64,000 bases of DNA, taken from the NCBI RefSeq assembly GCF_020091585.1, contig NZ_CP083582.1:6396536-6460535 (forward strand), given 5' to 3'. Each line of letters begins with the position of its first letter. Position 1 is the stretch's first letter. This DNA comes from Kovacikia minuta CCNUW1. Its GTDB lineage: Bacteria; Cyanobacteriota; Cyanobacteriia; Leptolyngbyales; Leptolyngbyaceae. The translations under genes and the position numbers were made by a program. Below are positions 17,957 to 27,869 of the stretch, piece by piece. Below the pieces are notes generated by a model. It was given only the letters and a program-made list of their open reading frames with translations. It searched no databases and was not told where the DNA came from.

Positions 17957-20900
17957 ATGACTGGTCGAACTATTTCTTTGCAATTACCAGAAGATCTCGC
18001 CCTGGCGATCGAGCGCCAAGCACGAGAGTCCGGTAAAGATATTAATGCAATTATTACAGAATCCCTGCACCAGACTTTAACCCTTTCTTTACCACCTTTT
18101 AACCCCGCGATCGACGATGCCCTGCTCCGCCAGGTTGCTGTTTTTGAGGGCTGGATGGCAACCCTGTTAGCCAAAATGGCTGAATTTCGCCAGATGGGCG
18201 ACCTGGATGAACTGTCGCTCAGGCGCATGGAAAATTTTGAGCAGGCATTGACTCAATTTTTATCGGTCCTTTCTTTTACCTCGCCGGAACTGATGCAGGA
18301 GGAATTGGCTCCTGAACCAGGCGATCTAGACAGCACGCTGGCGCACAGCCAATCGATCGCCGTACTGGATCAAATCCTTTCTGCCTCTCCAGAGTTGGTA
18401 TTTGTGCAAGATCGGCTGGGGCGTTTTGTTTATGCCAATTCTGCCAGTGCCAGCGTTTTTAGAATTACCCGCAGCTACTTTTTGGGGAAAACCTTAAATG
18501 ATTTGGGATTACCGCAAGAAGCGGTTGAAACCCTTACCGCCAAACGGGAGGAAGCATTCACCAGCAAACACCCTGCCACAGGAGAGATTAGCTTCCCAGC
18601 GGCTCACGATGTCAAAGACTACGAATATATCTTTAGCCCCGTTCAGAACGGTGAGGGTTACGTTGATGCGGTTGTGTTTATGGCAAGGGATGTTAGCGAA
18701 CGCCGACATAGCCAAATAGCCCTTCAGCAATCTGAAGAGATGTATCGCTCTCTGTTTGATGCTGCGAGTGATTCCATTTTGATTTCTGATTTGGCAACGG
18801 GGCGGATTCTCAATGCCAACTGGAGCGCGGCACGGCAGTTGGGCTATTCCCGTTGGGAGTTGATGCAATTATCGACCGACGACATCGAAAAACCGATGGA
18901 TCAGGGACGCCGCGATCTGATCACGCAAAAGCTGGAGTTAGACGGCACTATCCTGTTTGAACAGGTTTATCGACGCAAGAATCGAACGGAATTTCCAGTT
19001 GAAATTAGCGCTCAGGTCATCGAATACGAAGATCGGTTAGCCATTCAAAGTTTTGCCCGCGACATCAGCGATCGCAAACAAGCTGAAGCAAAAATCCATA
19101 CCCTGAATGTGGAACTCGAACAGCGGGTACAGGAAAGAACAGCGGAACTTCAGCGCATCAATCAAGAACTAGCCCGCGAAATTACTGTGCGGCAACGGGT
19201 AGAACAGGCGCTGCAAGAGTCGGAAGCAAAGCTAAATGATATCTTAAACAGCGCGATCGCCTCAATCAAAAGTTTCCGCGTCTTTCACACGATGGACTGG
19301 GAGATTGATTACTACTCCACGGGCAGCCAGGTGATCTACGGCTACAGTGCGGCGGAACTAATTACAGACAAACACCTCTGGATGTCCCGCATCCTCCCAG
19401 AGGATCTGGAAACCGTCATCATGCCGGGGTTTGAAAACATCTTTAGAGAAGAGCCGACAACCATTGAATATCGGTTTCAGCACAAAGATGGAACCCTGCG
19501 CTGGATTTCTGAAACGATCACCTCCCGCCGCACCCGGACAGCCAATTGCTGGATCGTAACCGCTGTTGCCATAGACATTACGGAACGCAAGGGCATTGAA
19601 GCAGAACGGCAGCAAAATGCAGAACGGCTGCGTCGCAGTGAAGGGATGTTGGCATCTGCCCAACGCCTCTCCCACGTTGGAAGTTGGGAATTGGATTTGG
19701 CAAGCCAGCAATTTACCTGGACCCAGGAAACCTTCCGAATTTTTGGGCTAAACCCATCCCAGCCAGAACCTACCCTGGCGGAACTGTTTCAGTTCATTCA
19801 TCCCGACGATCGGGAGCGAATCCAACAGCAAACCGTATACGCTATCTCAAACCATCTTTCCTACGATCGGGAATATCGCATCATTAAACCCGACGGCGAA
19901 TTACGCTACGTTGAATCCCGTGGGGAACTTGCGTTTAATGCCCAGGGGCAAGCCGTTAAGCTGTATGGAGCTGTTTTAGACATTACCCACCGCAAACGCA
20001 TTGAAGAAGCACTGCGCCAAAGTGAGCAGCGCTATCGGGCAGTTGTTGAGGACCAAACCGAATTGATTTGCCGATTTCAACCCGATGCCACGATTCTGTT
20101 TGCCAACGAAGCGTACTGTCGCTATTTTGGCAAACCTGTTGAAGAAGTGATTGGCAACAGTTACAACCCTGAAATTTTTGCCGCCGATCGGCAACGGGTT
20201 GCCCAACTCGTGCAAACCATGAGTGCCGAGAACCCCGTGATCACGATTGAAAATCGGGTTGTGGTCAGTGGCGAAATTCGTTGGACTCAATGGGTTAACC
20301 GGAGCATCTTTGATGAGCAGGGAAACTTTACAGAATTTCAGGCAGTCGGACGCGATATCACCGATTTGAAGCAGGCGGAAACCGCTCTGCGGGAAAAAGA
20401 AGAACAACTCAGGATAACCCTGGATCTGACCCAAATTGGGTTGTGGGACTGGCGCATCCGTGAGGATCAACTTTTTTGGAATGAAAACTCTGCCCTGTTG
20501 TTGGGGCTACCCACCGATCAACTTCAGGTTGATCTGCTGGCATGGAGCGATCGCCTTCACCCCGACGACCGTCTCCAGGTCTGGGAGGCAGTATCCCAGG
20601 CGCTGGAAACCCAAACCTCATTTGAAGCAGAATACCGCGTGGTCTGGAAGGATGGCAGTATTCACTGGATCTTAGGTAAAGGTCATGGTATTTACGATGA
20701 ATCGGGGCAACCCGTCCGGATGGTGGGTGTGGTCTTTGATATTAGCGATCGCAAACAGGCAGAAGCATCGCTGAGGGAGAGTGAAGAACGCTTCCAGGCA
20801 TTTATGAGCAACACACCCGCCCTTGCCTTTATGGAAGATGGGGAAGGTCGCCTGATTTACGTGAACTCCCGCTACCAGCAACACTGGGGCATGGATCGGG

Positions 20901-22258
20901 CTGCACTTTTAGGCAAAACCATGTTTGACCTGCTACCAGTAGAAACCGCTAGAGAACTCTGGGAACATGATTTTTCCGTTCTGACAACGGGTCAACCGTT
21001 GGAGACCATAGAAACCGTTGCCGACCAGAACGGTGTTGTGCGGGACTGGTTGGTTGTCAAGTTTCCCCTATCGAATACGCTTGGGCAAAAAATTCTCGGT
21101 GTAGTTGCGATCGACATTACCGAGCAGAAGCGGATCGAAAAAGAATTGCGGGACTTAACGGTAGCCCTCAGCAATGCGGTCGAAGGAATCTCTCGTCTGG
21201 ATCGCCACGGGCGCTACATCAGAATTAACCAGGCTTACGCCAGCATCGTTGGCTACTCACCCGAAGAGATGGTTGGGATGAATTGGCAAACAACCGTCCA
21301 TCCAGACGACCTGCCCACGATGGCGGCTGCCTATCAACAGATGGTGACGCATGGAAAAGTAGAAGTTGAAGCCCGGGGGATTCGGAAACAGGGATCGATC
21401 TTTTATAAGCAACTCGTGATGGTGGCAATCTACAACGAACAACAAGAGTTTACCGGGCACCATTGCTTCATGAAAGATATCAGCGATCGCAAAGGAGCGG
21501 AAGAAGCCCTGCGCCAAAGCGAGGAGCGCTGTCGGCTTGTTGTCGAAGCCCAAACCGAGTTGGTCAATCGATTTTTGCCCGATGGGACGCTAACCTTTGT
21601 CAACCAGTCTTACTGCCAGGCTTTTAGAAAATCGCAAGCAGAGTTAATTGGGCAAAATTTTATTGAGCTTATGCACCCCGAAGAGCAAGACAGATTGCGT
21701 ATCCATCTTGCTAACTTCAGTCCTGAAAATTCGATTCAGACTATAGAAACACGAAAAGCACGGTCAGATGGGGAAATTCGCTGGTTTGAGTGGACTGACC
21801 ATGCTTTCTTTGACAAACAGGGGCATGTGACAGAATTTCAGTCTGTGGGGCGGGATATTACTGAACGTAAACAGGCGGAAATAGCCCTGCATCAGAGTGA
21901 GGAACGCTACCGGGCGATCGTTGAAGACCAAATCGAACTGCTCAGCCGTTCTTTGCCGGATGGCACACTGACGTTTGTCAACCAGGCTTACTGCCGTACC
22001 TTTGGCAAATCCGCTGAAGAGCTGATTGGGCAAAACCTTCTCCAGTTTGAGTATGAAGCGGATCAGGAGGCACTGATTCAGTACTTTGCCAGTTTCACAC
22101 CAGAAAACCCAGTGCAAACCTCGGAAGATCGGATTGTGTTGCCGGATGGTACAGTGCGCTGGTATCAGTGGACCGATCGGGCATCCTTCGACCAACAAGG
22201 GAACATTACAGAATTTCAATCGGTGGGGCGCGATGTAACTGAGCGCTACGAGGCATAG
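17957..22258 (+). CDS. ribbon-helix-helix protein with ten PAS domains and no output domain
   Basis: A 1433-residue uninterrupted frame. Residues 1-45 are a ribbon-helix-helix unit (RTISLQLPEDLALAIERQAR, then INAIITESLHQ). PAS 1 (about 130-250) and PAS 2 (262-372) match those of the protein at 10682. A coiled coil (375-430, VELEQRVQERTAELQRINQE) leads to eight more PAS domains, recognisable by their DITERK/DISDRK ends; PAS 5, 9 and 10 form a subfamily (EDQTEL/ EAQTEL, FVNQ(A/S)YC, WTQWV/WFEWT/WYQWT) and look like recent duplicates. The protein stops exactly after PAS 10 (VGRDVTERYEA) with no kinase, GGDEF or EAL. The only effector is the RHH, unless a 3' output domain was lost; a heptamer array begins 120 bp after the stop. 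Ligands are unknown. Confidence 0.85.
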   Translation: MTGRTISLQLPEDLALAIERQARESGKDINAIITESLHQTLTLSLPPFNPAIDDALLRQVAVFEGWMATLLAKMAEFRQMGDLDELSLRRMENFEQALTQFLSVLSFTSPELMQEELAPEPGDLDSTLAHSQSIAVLDQILSASPELVFVQDRLGRFVYANSASASVFRITRSYFLGKTLNDLGLPQEAVETLTAKREEAFTSKHPATGEISFPAAHDVKDYEYIFSPVQNGEGYVDAVVFMARDVSERRHSQIALQQSEEMYRSLFDAASDSILISDLATGRILNANWSAARQLGYSRWELMQLSTDDIEKPMDQGRRDLITQKLELDGTILFEQVYRRKNRTEFPVEISAQVIEYEDRLAIQSFARDISDRKQAEAKIHTLNVELEQRVQERTAELQRINQELAREITVRQRVEQALQESEAKLNDILNSAIASIKSFRVFHTMDWEIDYYSTGSQVIYGYSAAELITDKHLWMSRILPEDLETVIMPGFENIFREEPTTIEYRFQHKDGTLRWISETITSRRTRTANCWIVTAVAIDITERKGIEAERQQNAERLRRSEGMLASAQRLSHVGSWELDLASQQFTWTQETFRIFGLNPSQPEPTLAELFQFIHPDDRERIQQQTVYAISNHLSYDREYRIIKPDGELRYVESRGELAFNAQGQAVKLYGAVLDITHRKRIEEALRQSEQRYRAVVEDQTELICRFQPDATILFANEAYCRYFGKPVEEVIGNSYNPEIFAADRQRVAQLVQTMSAENPVITIENRVVVSGEIRWTQWVNRSIFDEQGNFTEFQAVGRDITDLKQAETALREKEEQLRITLDLTQIGLWDWRIREDQLFWNENSALLLGLPTDQLQVDLLAWSDRLHPDDRLQVWEAVSQALETQTSFEAEYRVVWKDGSIHWILGKGHGIYDESGQPVRMVGVVFDISDRKQAEASLRESEERFQAFMSNTPALAFMEDGEGRLIYVNSRYQQHWGMDRAALLGKTMFDLLPVETARELWEHDFSVLTTGQPLETIETVADQNGVVRDWLVVKFPLSNTLGQKILGVVAIDITEQKRIEKELRDLTVALSNAVEGISRLDRHGRYIRINQAYASIVGYSPEEMVGMNWQTTVHPDDLPTMAAAYQQMVTHGKVEVEARGIRKQGSIFYKQLVMVAIYNEQQEFTGHHCFMKDISDRKGAEEALRQSEERCRLVVEAQTELVNRFLPDGTLTFVNQSYCQAFRKSQAELIGQNFIELMHPEEQDRLRIHLANFSPENSIQTIETRKARSDGEIRWFEWTDHAFFDKQGHVTEFQSVGRDITERKQAEIALHQSEERYRAIVEDQIELLSRSLPDGTLTFVNQAYCRTFGKSAEELIGQNLLQFEYEADQEALIQYFASFTPENPVQTSEDRIVLPDGTVRWYQWTDRASFDQQGNITEFQSVGRDVTERYEA

Positions 22259-22378
22259 AGTGATTCAGGACGGAACAATGCCAAACGATCAGTCCTGAAC
22301 AAAGAAATGCAGATAACCGGATCGGAAGCCTCTCGCCCGAAACAGGCAAGAGACTCACAGCCGATTTCATTGGGATTA

Positions 22379-22417
22379 ACCACACCCCACACCCCACACC
22401 CCACACCCCACACCCCA
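22379..22417. repeat. CCACACC heptamer array with shared flank
   Basis: Five to six copies of CCCACAC stand between the PAS protein and the membrane gene. Its preceding 25 bp (22357-22381) match the flank of the 10119 array at 21 positions. Confidence 0.75.
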
Positions 22418-22418
22418 A

Positions 22419-25096
22419 CTAAATTACCCAACCCTTGATTGCCTGCCATGCCGTGGCAACCCAATTAAAAAGCGCCCACCCCTTGACTGCCAGTGCGCCT
22501 CCGAGCGCTGCTACCAGGGCAGAACTGAACACGATACTCAATAACCACCAGGCGGCGATCGCCGCTGCTTTACGGGTGGCTTCTGCCCGTTGCTGCGCCT
22601 GCTGTTGTAATTCTTGCAAGCGGTTGTTTGCTTCCTGACTGAGGCGTTCTAATTGTTCCAATACTCCAAGGCGCACCGCTTCCGCCCGATCAACAATTTG
22701 ATTAACCACAAATTGGGACAAATCCTGGCGGGCACTCAGGAGGGTGGTTAGGGTTTCACGGTTCAAATCGCGCAGATAGTTTCCTACAGTCTCAACCCCT
22801 TCCTGGGGAAGCGTTAGCAGCTTTTGCAGGTCAGTTTGAATACTTTCGTAAGCCAAATCACGGGGCTTCAAATCCTTGAAATAGGTCCGAATTTTTTCCG
22901 CCAGTTGCACGAATTGCGCCTGCGTCCAGGTTTGGATCTCCCGAACTTGCTCAACCAACTGCCGCTGCGCCGCTTCTACCTGATCCACGATTTGATGGAC
23001 TTCGGCTTCAGTCAAGTCATCCCGTTGGGCTAAGATTGCCACCAGCGTATCGCGATCGCAGGCTGCCCAGCGTTCCTCCAGCCGCTCCAGTCCTTCCTTG
23101 GGGTCACGCAACAGCAATTTCAAATCCCGTTTAATTGCATCCGGGTTCAGTTCCTCCTTCTCGGTCTGGAGCAGATAATCCTCCAGGTTTGTTTGAAAAT
23201 TTTGCACCATTGCCTGCGTGCGGGCTGCAAACCGTCGAGGGGCTTTTTGGATGGAAGGCAAAAGCTCGGAGGCAGACGTCAGAAAAGAATCATCTGTTTT
23301 CTTGCCCTCCCCCCCTTTTCCGTTTCCCCTTGCCCCTTTCCCCCGCCCCCTTTCCCCTGCCCTCTGCCCTCTGCCTTATCCCAGAGAGGTTGCTCCTGAC
23401 TCAAATGAATATCACCCAGGTCTGCGACTTTATGGATGATGGAGTCGTGACTCCGCTTTGCCGCTGTCGTTGCTTGGTTTGATACCGCTGTGGGCACCTC
23501 CAACAATTTATGCCACACTTTTTCAACCTGGTCAGCAACCCGCTGAATCCGCTTTTCAGTCAGGTTTTGCCGCTGTTGAAGAAGGGTCACAACCGCTTCC
23601 CGTTCTAGCGGAACCAGCGCTTGCCCAAACTCACCCGTTTCTTGTTCAAATTGTTTCACGAGTTTCTTGAGTTGCCGCTTAATTTCCGGGGCAGTCACCT
23701 TCTGGTCCGGGTCAGCCAGATAGGTTTTGAACGACTGCCAGAGGTTCTCTGCCTCAGCTGGGGCGAACTGTTGCCGTTGGTGGGTAATTGCCTTCTCCAG
23801 ATTCTCTAAAACCGACTGTCGCGCTGCTTCCAACTGATCGGCAATTCTCGCAACTTTCGCTGGTTTTAGATCATCTCGTCGCCCCAGCACTTCTACAAAA
23901 TAATCCCGGTTCACCGCTTCTAGCTGTTGTCGTACCTGGTCTGGGTCGGCATCCGGGTCATAAATCACCTGGATAAATTCTGGCTTTGTGGCTTTGCGTT
24001 TCAGTTGCCAGGGGTAGGCATTCAGCAGGTAGTCCTCCACATCCATCTGAACGATCGTTAGGGTTTGTGCGGGTCGGGAGGTGTCTGGGTTTTGAGGGTG
24101 CTGGGTCTGCCCAAAAACCTTCTGCCACACATCCTCCACCAAATCCACAACCTGATTGATGTCCTGCTGGGAAAAATCCGTGCGATCGCTCAGAAGGCTG
24201 ACCAGCATAGCGCGATCAGCCTTGCCAACAAATGCTTTTCCTACGACAGAAGCCAGATCTGAATTGGCGAGGGAAACGAGATTCGAATGGTTGAGCAAAC
24301 CTTCCAGATCCGTTCGAATAGTATCCAAATTCAGCTGGGGGATTTGCAGGCTGTCCAGATACCCTTTGAGCTTTGTCTGGACACCACCGGAATCCGGAGC
24401 TTCTACAGCTTCTAAATTTTCTACAGCTTGTGGATCTTTTACAGCTTCTGGAGCTTCTACAGCTTTTTGCAAATCACGATAGGCGAGGGCTGAAGAATTC
24501 GTTGTGGCAGACGTTTTTGGTTGAAACGGGAGGGGCAGTACAGGGGAGGGGTCAGCCAATGGGGTGAGCGATCGTGCTGGAGTTGCCGGGGTAGCACGTT
24601 TGTCTTGCATGGCACGGGTGATGGTTGTAATCAGCCCCCGCACACTTGCCGTTACGCCGCCTAACACCGAACCGACCAGCGGGCTGACTGCGGTTGTGCT
24701 CAACCAGATCAGAATCAGGTAATAGGCAGACCAGAGCACCACCCCCAGGATGGCTCCCACCGCAACGTTGTCAACCAGGCTCAGTTTCACCGCTAAAAAA
24801 GAAGCCAGAAACAGAACGGTGTTAATCGTGAGCAACGTTCCAAAGCCGATCGCAAAGCCAATCTGACCTGCAACTTTACCTGACCCACCTGACTCTGATG
24901 CCGGAGCTTGCTCAGACTCTTGAGAGGGCTGAAGCTGGTCAGGTTGCTCAGGCTGTTCAGAAGATTGACCTTGCCAGATGAACCCCAGGGTTGTGATTCC
25001 AACTGCAACTCCCAGGGTTGTCAACAGCAATTGAAACGCAAACGCCATCATCAATCCCGCAATCAAGGTGATGAAAAATGGCGAACTGGAAGACAT
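22419..25096 (-). CDS. membrane protein with repeated helical modules, split by a 1-bp frameshift inside a heptamer array
   Basis: Two frames (23279-25096 and 22419-23261) form one protein of about 890 residues. The N-terminus has two to four membrane helices (ITLIAGLMMAFAFQLLL, GFAIGFGTLLTINTVLFLAS, VAVGAILGVVLWSAYYLILIW); the C-terminus has one more (WWLLSIVFSSALVAALGGAL). Between them a helical module recurs about every 90 residues with (T/V)LL-(S/G)(D/Q)R-DL/F, then VVDLVE, IADQLE, VADQVE, IVDQVE, IVDRAE. The frames meet in a G/C-rich array; adding one base to the C7 run 23309-23315 joins them as EGKKTDDSFLTSASELLPSIQKAP. The function is unknown; homologues are sometimes labelled MFS transporter, which the sequence does not support. 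The array codes for KAEGRGQGKGGGGKGQG. Confidence 0.65.
23305..23377. repeat. CTGCCCT and CCCCTTT heptamer array within coding sequence
   Basis: Degenerate CCCCTTTCC units followed by CTGCCCT repeats lie between two helical modules of the membrane protein, adding about 25 residues. Confidence 0.7.
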
Positions 25097-25216
25097 AGAG
25101 TAGGTAACAGGGATGCTCCTGACTTCTGGAGCCGGAATCGCTGCAAGTATGGAGTCTATTTATATTAATTCTTTTGAAATCGCGCCATGTCTTCCCCTGG
25201 GAAGAACCTAGGGGCA

Positions 25217-25697
25217 TCAGCCCCCAGTTCCCTGCCAAATTCCCTAACGCTTCGCCACTGACTCGGCAAATGCGCCAGTCCGGTAAAACGGAAGCCCCTA
25301 TTTTCTCGTAGAAGGCGATCGCGGGCTGGTTCCAATCCAGCACACTCCATTCAAACCGCCCGCAGCCTTCAGCCACCGCCCGTTGCGCCAGATGGGTCAG
25401 CATTGCTCTGGCAATTCCCTGCCGCCGATATTCAGGTAAAACAAATAGATCCTCCAGGTAGATCCCCGGTTTGGTAAGAAACGTGGAATAGTTGTAGAAA
25501 AACAGGGCAAATCCGACTGGTTGACCATCAACCTCAGCCAGCAGCGCCTCAGCATAGCGACGGGCACCAAACAGATGATCCGCTAAGAGAGCCGTACTGC
25601 CAGTTACCGCATGGGACAACTTTTCGTATTTGGCGAGTGCCTGGATTAACCGAAATAGGGTTGGAACATCCGCAGGGGTAGCTGGGCGTAAATTCAT
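25217..25697 (-). CDS. GNAT family N-acetyltransferase
   Basis: Residues 1-150 form a complete GNAT domain: MNLRPATPADVPTLFRLI, the motif A acetyl-CoA loop PEYRRQGIARAML, and the terminal WNQPAIAFYEKIGA motif B. It resembles spermidine/diamine or thialysine acetyltransferases, about 160 residues long. As read, the frame runs on to 24957, adding about 85 unrelated residues and overlapping the next gene by 140 bp. Removing one base from the C5 run at 25221-25225 would place a TGA at 25217 and give the normal length, so I give that end. The 89-residue gene upstream ends 3 bp before its ATG, so they form an operon. Confidence 0.8.
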
Positions 25698-25700
25698 AGG

Positions 25701-25970
25701 TTAACCTGCCAGGGCGAGCGGTATAGATTTCTGGTGCATTGTCGTGGTTTCCAGGATGATACGATCGCTCAGATAGCGATACAACCCTTCGCAAGCGTCA
25801 AAATAGAGGGTATCCCCTTCATTGCTCTGCTCTGCAAAAATAATTCGGGTGCCGTAATGGGGGGAAGTCAGAAAGTTAATCCATTCAGCAACCTGGCTCA
25901 GGGGAACGGTCAGTTTACCCAGGCGCTCGCCATCCACTACTTCAAGCGAGAATTTGAGTCGAGCGTGCAT
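25701..25970 (-). CDS. conserved-looking 89-residue hypothetical protein
   Basis: A small soluble protein with alternating strands (ARLKFSLEVVDG, LGKLTVPLSQVAEWINFL, TRIIFAEQ, DTLYFDACEGLYRYLSDRIILE). I do not recognise the family. It stops 3 bp before the GNAT start, so the two are translated from one message. Confidence 0.55.
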   Translation of the reverse strand: MHARLKFSLEVVDGERLGKLTVPLSQVAEWINFLTSPHYGTRIIFAEQSNEGDTLYFDACEGLYRYLSDRIILETTTMHQKSIPLALAG

Positions 25971-26055
25971 AACAATTTCCCAAACACTGTACCCTGAAGA
26001 TTCTACCCGAATTTAGTACTTTTGTATTAACTTCCGGCAAATCTTCCACTTTACA

Positions 26056-26089
26056 GCAGGTGTCAGGTGTCAGGTGTCAGGTGTCAGGG
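26056..26089. repeat. CAGGTGT heptamer array
   Basis: Nearly five perfect copies of GTGTCAG lie in the 25971-26256 divergent gap, which also has a TTAGCGTCAGCGTAACGCA-type repeat near 26170-26190. No gene seen there. Confidence 0.8.
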
Positions 26090-26256
26090 AATCAGTTTAT
26101 TATCGTCTATGAACCGGACAATAAAAGACATCACATTCCATCACATTCCAACGTAGGGCGCGGGCGCGGTTAGCGTCAGCGTAACGCACCCATTTCCTGT
26201 CGCTGAGGGTTACGGCTCTCGCCTCACCATCCTGAACAATCGGGATGGACTGAAAG

Positions 26257-27831
26257 ATGGAAACGTTGCCGGATGAATCGTTCAAAAAGGCAGTCGAACG
26301 GGTGAATTGTTCAATTGATATTTTGATTCTGTCCAATGGGCCAGGAGAGCTGGCAACCTGGGTTAAGCCGGTTGTGCAAACCCTGCGTCAGCAGTTGGGA
26401 GACGATCGGGAACAGGTGCGTATTTCTGTGGTTCTGTCCCCCTGTGCCAATGCCAGCGGGCAAGAAGCCACAATTGCCCGCCGCTTCCCAGAAGTGGATC
26501 GGGTGCAGGAGGCATCCCATTTTTTCCCATTTCTGCTGTGGGGCAAAACTGCGGAAAACTGGGATTGGCGATCGCAGGGGGTTGTTTTGTTTTTGGGAGG
26601 TGACCAATTCTTCCCAGTAATTGTTGCCAAACGTCTCGGTTATCGCAGTGTCATCTATGCCGAATGGGAAGCTCGCTGGCACCGCTGGATCGATCGCTTT
26701 GGTGTCATGCGACCAGAAATTGCCACCCGCGCGGGTAGCAAATATGCTGACAAATTCACCGTCGTCGGAGATTTGATGGCGGAAGTGGGAAGGTGGGGGG
26801 CGGGAGAAGAAAGGCGGAAAGGGGGAAAGGGGGAAAGGGAAAAGGAGAAGGCAGAGGGCAGAGGGCAGAGGGCAGAAGGGGAGGCGTCAGGAGCCAGGAG
26901 CCAGGAGTCAGAAGAAGACGCGGAGATGCGGAGACGTGGAGACGCGGAGGATTCTTTAATTCAAAATGCCGATAGCCCTCAGCCCTCAGCCCTCAGCCCT
27001 CAGTCCTCAGTCCTCAATTCAATTCAAAACTTAAAACTTAAAACTCATAACTTTTCCTCCACACCCCACACCCCACACCCCACACCCCACACCCTGATTG
27101 GCATTCTCCCCGGTTCCAAGCCGATGAAGTTGTCTTTGGGCGTGCCATTGCTGTTGGCGATCGCGGAACAGATTCAGCGCATCAGACCTGACACTCGCTT
27201 TGTCATTCCCGTCGCTCCCAGTTTAGATTTGCTAACCCTGGCACAGTTTGGTGACCCGGAACAGAATCCGGTCATTCGGCGATTGGGTTGGACGACAGCA
27301 GAATTGGTCACCCCTGAGGCAACCGAGCCTTTTCTTAAAACTGGAAATGGACTGCGGGCAGATCTGTGGACCCAATCCCCTGCCTATGAACTGCTGGCTC
27401 AATGCACACTCTGCCTGACAACCGTGGGGGCAAACACAGCAGAGTTAGGGGCACTGGCAGTTCCCATGATTGTGATCCTGCCCACCCAACAAATGGATGT
27501 GATGCGAGCCTGGGATGGGCTGCCGGGGTTACTGGCAAATCTGCCAGGGGTCGGGTCGGCATTTGCAACCGCCATCAACTGGCTGGCACTGCGCCGCATG
27601 GGACTACTGGCATGGCCCAATATCTGGGCAAAGGAAGAAATTGTCCCGGAACTGGTGGGTGAACTGCACCCCGAAGCCGTTGCCCAACTGGCGATCGACC
27701 TCCTGAACCATCCCGAAAAACTGGAAGCCATGCGCACCAGACTTCGCAACGTTAGAGGCAAACCCGGAGCAGCAGAGAAGTTGGTTCAGTTGGTACGAGA
27801 AGAAATAGAAAAGATGAAGGCTAAAAGCTAA
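26257..27831 (+). CDS. LpxB-like (lipid-A-disaccharide synthase-related) glycosyltransferase with a repeat-encoded insert
   Basis: A 524-residue protein related to the GT19 family. The N-terminal domain (about 15-185) has ILILSNGPGELATWVKPV and VLFLGGDQFFPVIVAKRLGY; the C-terminal domain (about 280-520) has IGILPGSKPMKLSLGVPLL, TTVGANTAELGALAVPM and the ILPTQQMD loop. In cyanobacteria this relative is of uncertain role, perhaps acting on another glycolipid. Between DLMAEVGR and LIGILPGSK about 95 residues of low complexity (rich in G, E, R, K, then S, P, Q, H) are encoded by compound heptamer repeats (26790-27094) that stay in frame. This place is the inter-domain linker, where an insert could be tolerated. 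Confidence 0.8.
   Translation: METLPDESFKKAVERVNCSIDILILSNGPGELATWVKPVVQTLRQQLGDDREQVRISVVLSPCANASGQEATIARRFPEVDRVQEASHFFPFLLWGKTAENWDWRSQGVVLFLGGDQFFPVIVAKRLGYRSVIYAEWEARWHRWIDRFGVMRPEIATRAGSKYADKFTVVGDLMAEVGRWGAGEERRKGGKGEREKEKAEGRGQRAEGEASGARSQESEEDAEMRRRGDAEDSLIQNADSPQPSALSPQSSVLNSIQNLKLKTHNFSSTPHTPHPTPHTLIGILPGSKPMKLSLGVPLLLAIAEQIQRIRPDTRFVIPVAPSLDLLTLAQFGDPEQNPVIRRLGWTTAELVTPEATEPFLKTGNGLRADLWTQSPAYELLAQCTLCLTTVGANTAELGALAVPMIVILPTQQMDVMRAWDGLPGLLANLPGVGSAFATAINWLALRRMGLLAWPNIWAKEEIVPELVGELHPEAVAQLAIDLLNHPEKLEAMRTRLRNVRGKPGAAEKLVQLVREEIEKMKAKS
26790..27094. repeat. compound heptamer array inside the LpxB-like gene
   Basis: Successive tracts of GGGGGAAA-like, GAGGGCA, AGGAGCC, GGAGACG, CCTCAGC, AACTTAA and CCACACC heptamers run for about 305 bp with an open frame. 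It is the longest array in the window. Confidence 0.85.
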
Positions 27832-27869
27832 AACTTTTATCCTTTATCCTTTCCCCTCTCCCCCTTCCC

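Noticed and set aside
24957-25216. C-terminal 85 residues of the GNAT frame as a real domain
   Set aside because: They overlap the start of the next gene by 140 bp and have no pattern; a one-base change in a C5 run explains them.
26790-27094. Repeat arrays as CRISPR loci
   Set aside because: Units are 7 bp with no spacers; no cas genes are in the window.
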